NCBI RefSeq assembly: GCF_002929495.1
Contig: NZ_PJJJ01000032.1
Span: 152,033 to 216,032 of the forward strand
DNA length: 64,000 nucleotides
Direction of reading: 5' to 3'
Source of the DNA: Cryobacterium sp. Y82
GTDB lineage: Bacteria; Actinomycetota; Actinomycetes; Actinomycetales; Microbacteriaceae
Shown here piece by piece: positions 9,333 through 18,126 of this stretch. The first letter of the stretch is position 1, and each line of letters starts with the position of its first letter. Under the pieces are notes generated by a model, which saw only the letters and a program-made list of their open reading frames with translations, searched no databases and was not told where the DNA came from. The position numbers were made by a program, and so were the translations under genes.

Positions 9333-11846
9333 GTGAAAAAGCGACGTACAGGTGTTGTATCGGTCGTGCTCGTCAACTTTCGAGGTGCTGAAGACACGAT
9401 CGAGTGTGTCCAAGGTCTGGTGCAACTGGATTGGCCGTCGGAGCTGCTGGAAATCATCGTCGTGGAGAATGGATCCGGTGATGACAGCCTTGAAAAACTC
9501 CAAGGAATTGGCGAGCAGGTAACTCTGATCGAGTCCGCCGAAAACCTCGGATTCACCGGTGGTTGCAACCTGGGCGTAGCGAAGGCCACCGGCGAATTTA
9601 TCGCGTTCCTGAACAACGACGCGAAGCCGGATTTGGGTTGGATCAGAGAAGCGATAGCCACCTTCGCTACTGGCAACAACATCGGCGCCGTCGCGAGCAA
9701 GGTTCTCGATTGGGAAGGTGACCGAATCGACTACGTCGGCGCCGCGATCACCTGGTACGGCATGGGGTATAAGCCTCATGCCGGCGAGACTGACCGCGGA
9801 GCCTGGAACGATGAACGAGACGTTCTGTTTGGTACGGGCGCTGCCATGTTTATCCGTGCATCCGTTTTCGAGCAACTCGGGGGCTTTGACGACAGCTTCT
9901 TCATGTTCTACGACGACGTGGATCTCGGCTGGCGGCTCAACCTTCTGGGATACAGGTTTCGATTTCAGCCGAAGTCGTTGGCCTTTCACAAGCACCACGC
10001 GTCAATGAACAAGTTTGGCAACTTTCGAGAGACGTACCTGCTCGAACGCAACGCCCTGTACACCCTGTACAAGAACCTTGATGATGAGTCCCTGGCACAG
10101 ATCTTTCCGGGAGCGTTGCTGCTCGCAACACGACGCGCGATCGCGCGCGGCGAGCACGATTCCGCGTCTCTGGACCTCCGCGTTCCCGGCAACGATGATG
10201 AGCCGACTCTGCCGATTTCCAAGCAGACAATGGCAGGCATCTACGCGGTCGATCAATTCGTTGAGCTCCTTCCAGAAATGACAAAAGCTCGAGCCGATGT
10301 GCAAGCATCGAGAGCGGTGACAGATCGCCAGCTCAAACAACTCTTTGGCAATACTGACGAGCCTGCGTACCCCATTGAGAAGTACCTGCGCGGTTACGAG
10401 AAAATCGTCGACAATCTAGGCCAACTCACGATTGAGGGTCGTCGGCACATTCTTGTCATCACGGGTGACCCGGTAGGTCATCAGATGGCAGGTCCGGCAA
10501 TTCGCGCCTGGAATATCGCCAAGGTGCTCTCCGACGAGCACGACGTTCGTTTGTTGAGCATGACGAAGGCCGTCGCTCTCGACGACGCTGTTGAGGTCGG
10601 CGTGATCGATCATCATCACCCGAACTCGGTCGTCGAGCACGAGAAATGGGCCGACGTCATAATCGTTCAGGGCCACGCACTCGCGCTTTTCCCCAGCCTT
10701 GAGACGTCAAGCAAGATTCTCGTTGTCGACGTTTATGATCCCTTGCACCTCGAACAACTCGAACAGGGCAAAGGCCAAACCTTGAAGGTGTGGAACAAGC
10801 AGGTGACCGAGGCGACGGACGCACTGAACCATCAGCTGCTTCTCGGAGACTTTTTCTTGTGCGCCAGCGAACGCCAACGACACTTCTGGCTTGGCCAGTT
10901 GTCCGCGCTTGGCCGCGTGAACCCCTATACGTATTCGCGTGACAACGATTTGGATTCCCTGATTGCCGAGGCCCCGTTCGGAATTCCGAGTGTCGACCCG
11001 GTACAGCGCAATCCCGCCCTGCGCGGAGTAGTGCCAGGCATCGACAAGGACGACAAGATCATCATCTGGGGCGGTGGCATCTACAACTGGTTTGACCCCG
11101 ACACCCTCATTCGCGCCGTGGCCCAATTGGCCGAGCGTCATCCGACAATTCGCTTGTTCTTCATGGGCGTCAAACACCCAAATCCGGCCGTTCCCGAAAT
11201 GGAAGCTGTGGCTGCAGCACGCGTTCTCTCCGAACAGCTCGAACTCACCGGCAAGCATGTCTTTTTCAACGAGTCGTGGGTACCCTACGGCGACAGGCAG
11301 GACTACCTTCTCGAGGCTGATGTTGGAGTGTCAACGCACTTTCAGCATGTCGAAACCACGTTCTCCTTTCGCACCAGAATTCTTGACTACCTCTGGGCAG
11401 GGCTACCCATCGTGACGACCGAAGGCGATTCGTTCGGTAGTCTCGTCGAGAAGGAATCCCTCGGGGCATCGGTGCCAGAACGTGACCAGGCTGCCCTAGA
11501 GTCGGCACTCGAACGATACTTGTTTGATGAAGAGGCCATAGCAGCAGCGCGTTCCAACGTACGCCGGGTACGCCAATCGTTCACCTGGGACAAAGCATTG
11601 GCGCCGCTGGTGGAATTCTGCCGCAACCCACAACAGGCCGCAGACAAGCAAGGCGCCAAGAAGGGTGGCAAAGGTAAGCGTGTAAAGGGAATTCCGAACG
11701 GCATCCCCAAAGCCAAGTCATCTCGGAGCACGGGACTCCGCCGTGACATTGAGCGCGCCGCATACTATTTTCAGCAAGGCGGTCCAACCGCTGTCGTGGA
11801 GCGAATCCGCGCACGCCAGGATCGCAATAAGGCACCCGCGCAGTGA
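9333..11846 (+). CDS. Two-domain glycosyltransferase, GT2 fused to GT4-like
   Basis: An 837-residue protein. Residues ~1-300 are a GT2 domain: VSVVLVNFRGAEDT, IIVVENGSGD, FIAFLNNDAKPD (DxD-like), FGTGAAMFIRASVF and GGFDDSFFMFYDDVDLGWR. Residues ~370-760 form a GT-B domain: HILVITGDPVGHQMAGPAI at the start, IIWGGGIYNWFDPDTLI in the middle and FSFRTRILDYLWAGLPIVTTEGD near the end, where the E binds the sugar-nucleotide ribose in GT4 enzymes. The basic Lys/Gly-rich stretch at ~770-800 may contact membrane lipid. One chain could add two successive sugars to the lipid-linked glycan. The start is GTG with GAGG about ten bases before. It is the first gene after wzt in the same direction and probably co-transcribed. 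Confidence 0.88.
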   Translation: MKKRRTGVVSVVLVNFRGAEDTIECVQGLVQLDWPSELLEIIVVENGSGDDSLEKLQGIGEQVTLIESAENLGFTGGCNLGVAKATGEFIAFLNNDAKPDLGWIREAIATFATGNNIGAVASKVLDWEGDRIDYVGAAITWYGMGYKPHAGETDRGAWNDERDVLFGTGAAMFIRASVFEQLGGFDDSFFMFYDDVDLGWRLNLLGYRFRFQPKSLAFHKHHASMNKFGNFRETYLLERNALYTLYKNLDDESLAQIFPGALLLATRRAIARGEHDSASLDLRVPGNDDEPTLPISKQTMAGIYAVDQFVELLPEMTKARADVQASRAVTDRQLKQLFGNTDEPAYPIEKYLRGYEKIVDNLGQLTIEGRRHILVITGDPVGHQMAGPAIRAWNIAKVLSDEHDVRLLSMTKAVALDDAVEVGVIDHHHPNSVVEHEKWADVIIVQGHALALFPSLETSSKILVVDVYDPLHLEQLEQGKGQTLKVWNKQVTEATDALNHQLLLGDFFLCASERQRHFWLGQLSALGRVNPYTYSRDNDLDSLIAEAPFGIPSVDPVQRNPALRGVVPGIDKDDKIIIWGGGIYNWFDPDTLIRAVAQLAERHPTIRLFFMGVKHPNPAVPEMEAVAAARVLSEQLELTGKHVFFNESWVPYGDRQDYLLEADVGVSTHFQHVETTFSFRTRILDYLWAGLPIVTTEGDSFGSLVEKESLGASVPERDQAALESALERYLFDEEAIAAARSNVRRVRQSFTWDKALAPLVEFCRNPQQAADKQGAKKGGKGKRVKGIPNGIPKAKSSRSTGLRRDIERAAYYFQQGGPTAVVERIRARQDRNKAPAQ

Positions 11847-11906
11847 GCGGTCCCGGCCACCAAAGTTAATTTTTCACCCTGGACACAAGTAATTGAGGAT
11901 TAGAAA

Positions 11907-12209
11907 ATGAATGCGGACGACACCGTTGGCCCCGACGACCTAGCCAACGAAGTGGCTCGACTCCAAGCGGAGCGCGATGTCTTGATCGCATCCATTCGAG
12001 ATCTCACTCACGGTCAACTCATCAGCCGGGACCTCGAATTGGGACTTCGAGCCGAGCTGATGCAAGCCAAAATCGACCTTGGCCATGCTCGCGATCGTGG
12101 AGTACATGACCTCTACATGACTCGTCGATCGACCACTTGGCGTGTCGGCCGATTGGTCATGAAACCGGTCGTGTTCGGGCGTCGCGTTCTTAGACGAATC
12201 ACCAAATGA
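11907..12209 (+). CDS. Small coiled-coil protein with glycosyltransferase-tail motif
   Basis: A 100-residue protein of no named family. Residues ~10-65 form a heptad-rich, charged helix (NEVARLQAERDVLIASI). The end is basic: TRRSTTWRVGRLVMKPVVFGRRVLRRITK-like, with the S-x-x-W-R core and a run of hydrophobic/basic residues that could lie on the membrane. The same kind of tail closes the RgpF-like protein at 3132, so this looks like that tail as a separate polypeptide. Its stop overlaps the next start (ATGA at 12206-12209), which suggests a partner role for the double-GT2 enzyme downstream. Function unknown. Confidence 0.72.
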   Translation: MNADDTVGPDDLANEVARLQAERDVLIASIRDLTHGQLISRDLELGLRAELMQAKIDLGHARDRGVHDLYMTRRSTTWRVGRLVMKPVVFGRRVLRRITK

Positions 12210-13768
12210 CCAGTCAGGGCCTCAGTCCACTTTTCTCGATCCTCACTCCCGTCTACGACACGCCGCTCAACGTGCTCTCAGACACAATCGAATCGGTACT
12301 CGCACAGTCGTTCACGGATTGGGAATTGATACTCGTCGATGACCTATCGCCGAATCCAGAAGTGCGGCGCGTGCTCCACGACGCTGCTCAACGTGATCCA
12401 CGGATTCGCGTCATCGAGCGTTCAACAAACGGTGGAATTGTTGCCGCTTCGAACGATGCGATTCAGGCCGCTCGAGGTGAATTTCTGGCCTTACTCGACC
12501 ACGACGACCTGCTTACAGTAAGCGCGCTTGAGTCTGTGGCCCTGGCGATTACGTCAAAAGCTGACGTCGACTATGTCTACTCCGACGAAGACAAGGTTTC
12601 TGAAGACGGCAAGTATTTTGATCAATTCGATAAGCCGGATTGGTCTCCGGAGCGATTGCGCGGTCAAATGTACACCGGGCATTTCTCGGTGCTTAGAACA
12701 GAGATTGTGCGCAATGTGGGAGGATTTCGTTCCGAGTTTGAGGGGTCTCAAGACCACGACCTCGTATTGAGAGTCACCGAACAAGCGCGCCAGATACTGC
12801 ACGTTCGTGAGGTGCTCTATCACTGGCGGGTCGTACCCGGATCAACCGCTGAGTTGACAGACAACAAACCTTACGCTTGGGACGCCGGAGTGAGGGCCGT
12901 CGACGAACATCTGGCGAGGGTAGGCGTTGCCGGCCGCGCGACCCGGGGGCCCGTTCCTGGAACCTACCGGATAGAGCGCGAGCCTGATCTCGACAAATCG
13001 GTCAGCATTATCATTCCTACGCGCGGCACCGCCGGCGAGGTCTGGGGTAAGAACCGTGTTTTCTTGGTGGATGCTGTGACATCCGTTCTTGAGACCACGC
13101 AGCATCGCAACCTTGAGATCGTCGTTGTTTACGATGCTGACACCCCGGCTGACGTACTGGCCAAACTTAAAGAACTGGTGGGCGACCGGTTGACGCTCGT
13201 GCCGTTCTTTGGAACTTTTAATTTCAGCCGAAAGTGCAATGAAGGATTCTTGGCCGCTCGTGGGGAAGTGCTTCTCTTTCTTAACGACGACGTGCAGGCT
13301 CTCAGTGATGAGATGGTTGGCCAACTGATAGCACCTCTCAACGAGCCCGACGTCGGTATGACTGGCGCCATGCTCTATTTCGAAGACGGCGGTATTCAAC
13401 ACGCTGGACATCTGCACCATATGGGCCAGTTCTCCCACGCCTACCTGGGTGAACCGAGGGGAACGTACGGCGCATTCTCTTCGCTCTTGATTAACCGGGA
13501 GGCCTCAGGGCTGACGGCAGCGTGCATTGCCATGCCGCGCGCAGTTTTTCAAGAAGTGGGTGGATTCTCGGAACTGTTTCCTGGCAATTTCAACGATGTT
13601 GACCTCTCAAAGAAGGTCACGCAAGGGGGATACCGCTTGGTGTGGCTCGCAAACGTTGAACTCTTTCACTTTGAGTCACGATCTCGCAACCCGTTAGTGC
13701 ACTCGTTTGAACAGAAGATGATAATCGACAGGTGGGCTGGTCCGCAGCGGGACCCCTACTTGGCCTGA
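12206..13768 (+). CDS. Tandem GT2 glycosyltransferase
   Basis: A 520-residue cytoplasmic enzyme with two GT2 units. Unit 1 (residues ~8-240) has FSILTPVYDTPLNVL, LILVDDLS, FLALLDHDDLL (DDD/DHDD metal site) and FEGSQDHDLVLRV. Unit 2 (~265-520) has VSIIIPTRGTAGEVW, VLLFLNDDVQAL, GLTAACIAMPRAVF and GNFNDVDLSKKV. Such proteins elongate rhamnan- or mannan-like chains with two linkages in turn. It is the last gene before a gap at 13769-13870. That gap includes GGTCC-x6-GGAC followed by six T residues near 13790-13812, a weak terminator candidate. Confidence 0.88.
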   Translation: MTSQGLSPLFSILTPVYDTPLNVLSDTIESVLAQSFTDWELILVDDLSPNPEVRRVLHDAAQRDPRIRVIERSTNGGIVAASNDAIQAARGEFLALLDHDDLLTVSALESVALAITSKADVDYVYSDEDKVSEDGKYFDQFDKPDWSPERLRGQMYTGHFSVLRTEIVRNVGGFRSEFEGSQDHDLVLRVTEQARQILHVREVLYHWRVVPGSTAELTDNKPYAWDAGVRAVDEHLARVGVAGRATRGPVPGTYRIEREPDLDKSVSIIIPTRGTAGEVWGKNRVFLVDAVTSVLETTQHRNLEIVVVYDADTPADVLAKLKELVGDRLTLVPFFGTFNFSRKCNEGFLAARGEVLLFLNDDVQALSDEMVGQLIAPLNEPDVGMTGAMLYFEDGGIQHAGHLHHMGQFSHAYLGEPRGTYGAFSSLLINREASGLTAACIAMPRAVFQEVGGFSELFPGNFNDVDLSKKVTQGGYRLVWLANVELFHFESRSRNPLVHSFEQKMIIDRWAGPQRDPYLA

Positions 13769-13870
13769 ATTTCATCTAATTCTTGCAGAAGGGTCCATTT
13801 GCGGACTTTTTTCGCGTAGCCTGATCGAGAGCTTTGTATTCAGTACATTGCCAGTAACGGAGTAACAAAT

Positions 13871-15916
13871 ATGCTGGCCAAATTGATGCGCGTTGTCATT
13901 GCAGTTGTCGTGACAAGCCTTGTCGCAGTCGTGACGGTAACTGTCCCTCAGAAAGCCGAGGCACTCACAGGTGCCGAGTTTAATCCGGGCTACATAATTT
14001 CCGACGCTCAGTTCTATGCGCGAGATGCAATGTCTCAGGAGCAGATTCAGGCCTTCTTGGACGCGCAGATTGGGACGTGTCAGAATTCGCTGTGTCTAAA
14101 CGTTCTTCGTATCAATACGACAACGACAACTCTCTCCTTTGGAACGTGTGCCACGTATCCGGGGGAGGCGAACGAGTCTGCCGCGCGCATGATCTACAAG
14201 GTTCAGCAAGCATGTAATATTAGCGCCAAGATTTTACTCGTGACTCTGCAGAAAGAGCAGGGGTTGGTGACTAGTAAGGCGCCAACAGAGGCCGTCTTGC
14301 GTAAGGCCTTGGGCCAAGGCTGTCCGGACACCGCCCAGTGCGATTCCGCGTACTACGGCTTTTTCATGCAGGTCTACTCTGCGGCCCGGCAATTTGCTTG
14401 GTATGGCAATCCTGAGGGATCTCACACCTCAATCAAAGTCGGGCAGAGCAATCCAGTGCGATTTAACCCGAACGGCGATTGTGGATCTAGCAATGTTGTA
14501 ATTCAGAATCGCGCCACTGCCTCTCTGTACTACTACACGCCGTATCAGCCAAATGCTGCCGCGCTGGCGAATCTTGGCGGGGTGGGAGATGCCTGTTCCT
14601 CCTACGGCAATCGGAATTTTTGGGTCTATTATAACAACTGGTTTGGCTCACCGAACCGTGAGGGAAACCCCATGGCGAGCCTGGACGTGCTCTCGTCCGT
14701 GCCTGGTGGCATTCGTTTGGCCGGTTGGGCGTTCGATCCCGACACTCGCGAGTCCATACAACTTCACGTTTACGTAAACGGTGTCGGCCAGGCTATCGTC
14801 GCCAGCAACACCCGAGAAGACATCGGTGCCATTTGGCCAAGCGTGGGGTCGGCCCATGGCTTTGACGCAGTCGTACCGGTGGCCGGCCCCGGAGCGCAAC
14901 AAGTCTGCGTCTACGGGATCAACATCGGTCCGGGAGCTAATGTTCAGTTCACTTGCCAGACATTGCCGGGTATGACGGGATCGCCAAGTGGAGTGCTCGA
15001 TTCGGTAACCGCCAGTGTCGGCACGATTACGGCCACAGGATGGACCTTTGACCCGGATACGGCTGCGTCCATCCCCGTTCACCTTTATGTGGACAACTCG
15101 GGCGGAGCCTACGTGGCAGACGACGCTCGGTCAGACCTCGCGCAGATCTACCCTGCCTATGGCGCCAACCACGCGTACTCGCGCACAATTCCGGCGGCCG
15201 GAGGCATCCATACCGTGTGTGCATACGGTATCGATATTGCGGGGCTTGGCAGTAACAGGCAGCTCGGGTGCAAGACAGTCACTGTTCCTTCGGGATCACC
15301 GTACGGCACGCTCGACGCCGTCTACGTGAATCCCGGAACAATAACCGCTACCGGCTGGGTCTTCGACCCTGACTCGACGCAATCATCTCCTGTTCACGTT
15401 TACGCTGGAGCGAATGGGACTTCAGGGGTTGCGGATCAGCTTCGTCCCGACGTTGGGGCCCTCTACCCCGGATATGGCAATAATCACGGTTACTCGGTTA
15501 CGATGCCGGCCACACCCGGTGTGCAGACTGTTTGCAGTTACGGCATTGACATCGCGGGCGCAGGCTCCAACCGCAGTCTCGGCTGCCGAACTGTCACTGC
15601 AATGAGCGGTTCGCCCGTCGGCGTTGTCGATTCAATCTCTGCCAGTGGCGGAGTGATCTCGGCCTCGGGCTGGGCATATGATCCTGACACCGCTCAACCC
15701 ATTCCGGTGCATATCTACGTTGACTCCGTTGGGACCGGGGTTACAGCGTCGAACCCACGTGCCGACCTGGGGTCCATTTATCCCGCATATGGTCCGAACC
15801 ACGGATACGCTACACGCATCGCGGCGGCGCCCGGAACTCACAACGTGTGTGTGTATGGAATTAATATCGGGCCCGGATCGAACATGCTCCTCGGCTGTAA
15901 GTCCGTCATTAGCTAG
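13871..15916 (+). CDS. Secreted protein with lysozyme-like N-terminal region and four ~104-residue repeats
   Basis: A 681-residue exported protein. Residues 1-31 form a signal peptide (basic start, hydrophobic VVIAVVVTSLVAVVTVTV, cleavage after AEA). Residues ~33-265 form a Cys-containing domain with ISDAQFYARDAMSQEQIQAFL, ISAKILLVTLQKEQGLV, YTPYQPNAAAL and ending NFWVYYNNWFGSP. Homologues of this kind in Actinobacteria are often labelled hemagglutinin or peptidoglycan-associated, but I cannot assign an activity. The K-E-Q-G stretch recalls lysozyme/transglycosylase folds. The rest is four repeats built around GWxFDPDT, VHxYVD, YPAYGxNH and CVYGINIGPGxN, probably beta-sandwich modules with a disulphide. 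It lies in the glycan locus, so a wall-bound surface or remodelling role is likely. The next gene begins directly at its stop. Confidence 0.85.
   Translation: MLAKLMRVVIAVVVTSLVAVVTVTVPQKAEALTGAEFNPGYIISDAQFYARDAMSQEQIQAFLDAQIGTCQNSLCLNVLRINTTTTTLSFGTCATYPGEANESAARMIYKVQQACNISAKILLVTLQKEQGLVTSKAPTEAVLRKALGQGCPDTAQCDSAYYGFFMQVYSAARQFAWYGNPEGSHTSIKVGQSNPVRFNPNGDCGSSNVVIQNRATASLYYYTPYQPNAAALANLGGVGDACSSYGNRNFWVYYNNWFGSPNREGNPMASLDVLSSVPGGIRLAGWAFDPDTRESIQLHVYVNGVGQAIVASNTREDIGAIWPSVGSAHGFDAVVPVAGPGAQQVCVYGINIGPGANVQFTCQTLPGMTGSPSGVLDSVTASVGTITATGWTFDPDTAASIPVHLYVDNSGGAYVADDARSDLAQIYPAYGANHAYSRTIPAAGGIHTVCAYGIDIAGLGSNRQLGCKTVTVPSGSPYGTLDAVYVNPGTITATGWVFDPDSTQSSPVHVYAGANGTSGVADQLRPDVGALYPGYGNNHGYSVTMPATPGVQTVCSYGIDIAGAGSNRSLGCRTVTAMSGSPVGVVDSISASGGVISASGWAYDPDTAQPIPVHIYVDSVGTGVTASNPRADLGSIYPAYGPNHGYATRIAAAPGTHNVCVYGINIGPGSNMLLGCKSVIS
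14675..15913 (+). repeat. Four in-frame coding repeats of about 312 bp
   Basis: Within the secreted protein, copies start near 14675, 14987, 15300 and 15615, with a period of 312-315 bp (104-105 residues). Each has an LD-x-V opening, GWxFDPDT, an H-x-YV strand, a D-x-x-x-I/L-YP-x-YG-x-NH turn and a C-x-YGI-x-I-x-G-x-G-x-N close. Copies 2-4 are closer to each other than to copy 1. Copies 2 and 3 have DIAG where 1 and 4 have NIGP. Confidence 0.9.
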
Positions 15917-17974
15917 GTGCTCTATAGAAGGCTGGCGCGAGGTTTTCGGTTAAGTAGCGTACTGCGCGATCGCGTCGAGGGAGTCTACGAACGTTTTGTC
16001 ACTGTAAGTGCGTTCGGCCTGCCCAATTGGCGTGTAATGCTATGGTTCCCAGCGGTTCTTCTTCTCGGTACTGTCTTCATGGTCGCGCTGGGACTCAGCG
16101 GTACGTCGTCGGGTGCGCACTGGGTCAATCTTGGGACGGGTGCGGATCCCCGACTACTAGAGGGTGTACCCCGACCGATTCGTTCCGACGAATGGCTCGT
16201 TGCACAAGGATGGGTAGTCTCTCAAAGTAACCACGGTTTTCCGGCTGTGAATCCGGGTTTTCCCGGCGGCATGGACATGACCGTGCTCAACGAGTTGCCG
16301 AGTTGGGACTGGTCGTCGCTTTTCCGTCCCCATATGTGGGGATACCTGCTATTTGGGCTCGATGCCGGCGTTGCGTGGCAGTGGTGGATTCCCGCACTTG
16401 CCTTGGTCAGCGGATGCTACGTCTTCGTCGTCTCCCTGCTCCCGCGCCGACCGCTAACAGCGGCACTTATCGCTCTCGCACTGTTCTTCACGCCGATGCT
16501 TCAGTGGTTCTACACCCCGAGTTCGTTCTGGCCCGTCGCCTGGCCGCTCCTGGCAATGACCGCACTCGTGTGGATTTTAAACGACAAACGCCGGTGGGTG
16601 CGCTACTTCTGGGCCGTCCTCACGGGCTACACAGCGGTCACAATGGCCATGGGGCTATACGTTCCCTTCATTATTCCGGGAATGATGGTTTTTCTCGCTT
16701 TCGCGATCGGATACTTGTTTCGGGTGCGACAGCAAGAAGGAGCGACGCTCTGGACCGTGTTGGCAAGGCTCGCCCCGTTAGCCGTGGCAGGTCTTGCGGC
16801 ATTAGCCGTGACCGGCATTTGGGCAGCGACGCGGTTTAATACGTTTTCTGCAATCCAAAACACGGTGTATCCGGGTCAGCGCGTGGAGCAGACCGGGGCG
16901 CTGCTCTCCCGCGACCCACTCCTGACGGGCATCGCGGGTGCGCCCTGGAATGAATCACTAAAGTCACTTGGCATTACCCTTCTCGGTGGCAATTCATCCG
17001 AGGGATCGTCAGTCATTCTGCTGTGCGTCTTCGTTCTGCCGGGTTTGCTGTGGTTTGCACTCAGGTCTCTCGGGCGCAAGCGCGATCGCGACTGGTTGCT
17101 GATTTCGTCCCTTGTGGGAATCGGGTTCATCGTCGCGTACCTGTTCGTCCCGGGCTGGGATGCTCTGGCTCAACTGATGCAATTCAGTCGAGTACCCGTG
17201 GAGCGGTTTAGAATCGGACTGATCGTGCTGTTGCCACTCGTCGCGGTGCTCACGATTGAGCAGGTCGGTCGATCAAGTCGTCGATTGCGTCTGCTTCTTG
17301 CTTTGCTTTGCTCTGGCACAACGGCCGCGTTGCTCTTAAGCCTTTGGTTCAAATTCAAGACTCTCGACCCAAATGTACTTGCCTACGCCCCCTCGTGGAA
17401 GATCGTCGCCGTGCTGCTGGTCTCAACAGTATTCTTCCTGTTCTTGCGCCGGGGGGCAGTCCTAGCTGCCGCGTGTCTATTGACCGTTTCCCTGCTCATC
17501 AGTTGGGGTGTCAACCCCATCTACAAGGGTGTGTATGACTTAAGCAGTACCGAGATTGGGCTAGCGGTGCACGACGAGAATTCTCGTGACAAAGGAACGT
17601 GGATTGGGACAGGCACGTACGAAACCATGGCCGTTTTGGTGCAAACGGGTGTACCGACCCTAAGCGGTGTCCAAACGTATCCCCCAAAGGAGATGTGGGA
17701 GAAGATCGATCCATCTGCCAAGTTTGAAGACAAGTGGAACCGCCTCGCCCGTGTTGTGTGGACTCTGAAGACCGGCGCGATGACGGTCGATAATCCAGCC
17801 CCGGACGTCATCGAGGTGACGGTCGATCCCTGCTCTCAGTTCGCGCAGGAGAACATCAAGTATGTGTTGTCCGACATTGACGATGCCACCGAGGAATGCT
17901 TGGTTCCGACGCAGGCGGTGCAGCAAGGTGCGCGCCCCATGCAGATTTTCGAGGTCGTACCGTTCTCGGGGTGA
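15917..17974 (+). CDS. Large polytopic membrane protein, RSDEW family, paralog 1
   Basis: A 685-residue protein with about 12 membrane segments and a C-terminal exported-looking domain; first of three paralogs here (also 18127 and 26926). Conserved points are LPNWRVMLWFP before segment 1, GTSSG, the first outer loop with IRSDEWLVAQGWVVSQ, FPGGMDMTVLNELPSWDWSSLFRPH, GVQTYPPKEMW, and CSQFAQENIKYVL near the end. GT-C glycosyltransferases have a catalytic acidic residue in the first outer loop, and RSDEW is placed accordingly, so I infer a polyprenyl-phosphate-sugar-dependent transferase. I believe such proteins are labelled DUF7654/DUF7657 in databases (unverified). The GTG start adjoins the previous stop; its N-terminal length agrees with the paralogs. 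Confidence 0.83.
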   Translation: MLYRRLARGFRLSSVLRDRVEGVYERFVTVSAFGLPNWRVMLWFPAVLLLGTVFMVALGLSGTSSGAHWVNLGTGADPRLLEGVPRPIRSDEWLVAQGWVVSQSNHGFPAVNPGFPGGMDMTVLNELPSWDWSSLFRPHMWGYLLFGLDAGVAWQWWIPALALVSGCYVFVVSLLPRRPLTAALIALALFFTPMLQWFYTPSSFWPVAWPLLAMTALVWILNDKRRWVRYFWAVLTGYTAVTMAMGLYVPFIIPGMMVFLAFAIGYLFRVRQQEGATLWTVLARLAPLAVAGLAALAVTGIWAATRFNTFSAIQNTVYPGQRVEQTGALLSRDPLLTGIAGAPWNESLKSLGITLLGGNSSEGSSVILLCVFVLPGLLWFALRSLGRKRDRDWLLISSLVGIGFIVAYLFVPGWDALAQLMQFSRVPVERFRIGLIVLLPLVAVLTIEQVGRSSRRLRLLLALLCSGTTAALLLSLWFKFKTLDPNVLAYAPSWKIVAVLLVSTVFFLFLRRGAVLAAACLLTVSLLISWGVNPIYKGVYDLSSTEIGLAVHDENSRDKGTWIGTGTYETMAVLVQTGVPTLSGVQTYPPKEMWEKIDPSAKFEDKWNRLARVVWTLKTGAMTVDNPAPDVIEVTVDPCSQFAQENIKYVLSDIDDATEECLVPTQAVQQGARPMQIFEVVPFSG

Positions 17975-18126
17975 CGAGCGATACGCGGGGCAGGGCCGAA
18001 GATTTGATATTCTCAAGAGTGCTCTTCTGCCGGCCCGAGCCGTCGACGGACTGAACCTGGCGGCGCGAGCGCTCTGCCTGGCTCAGAGTGAAGTACTGCC
18101 GCGTTTTGTTGAGGAGTTCAAGCTAG

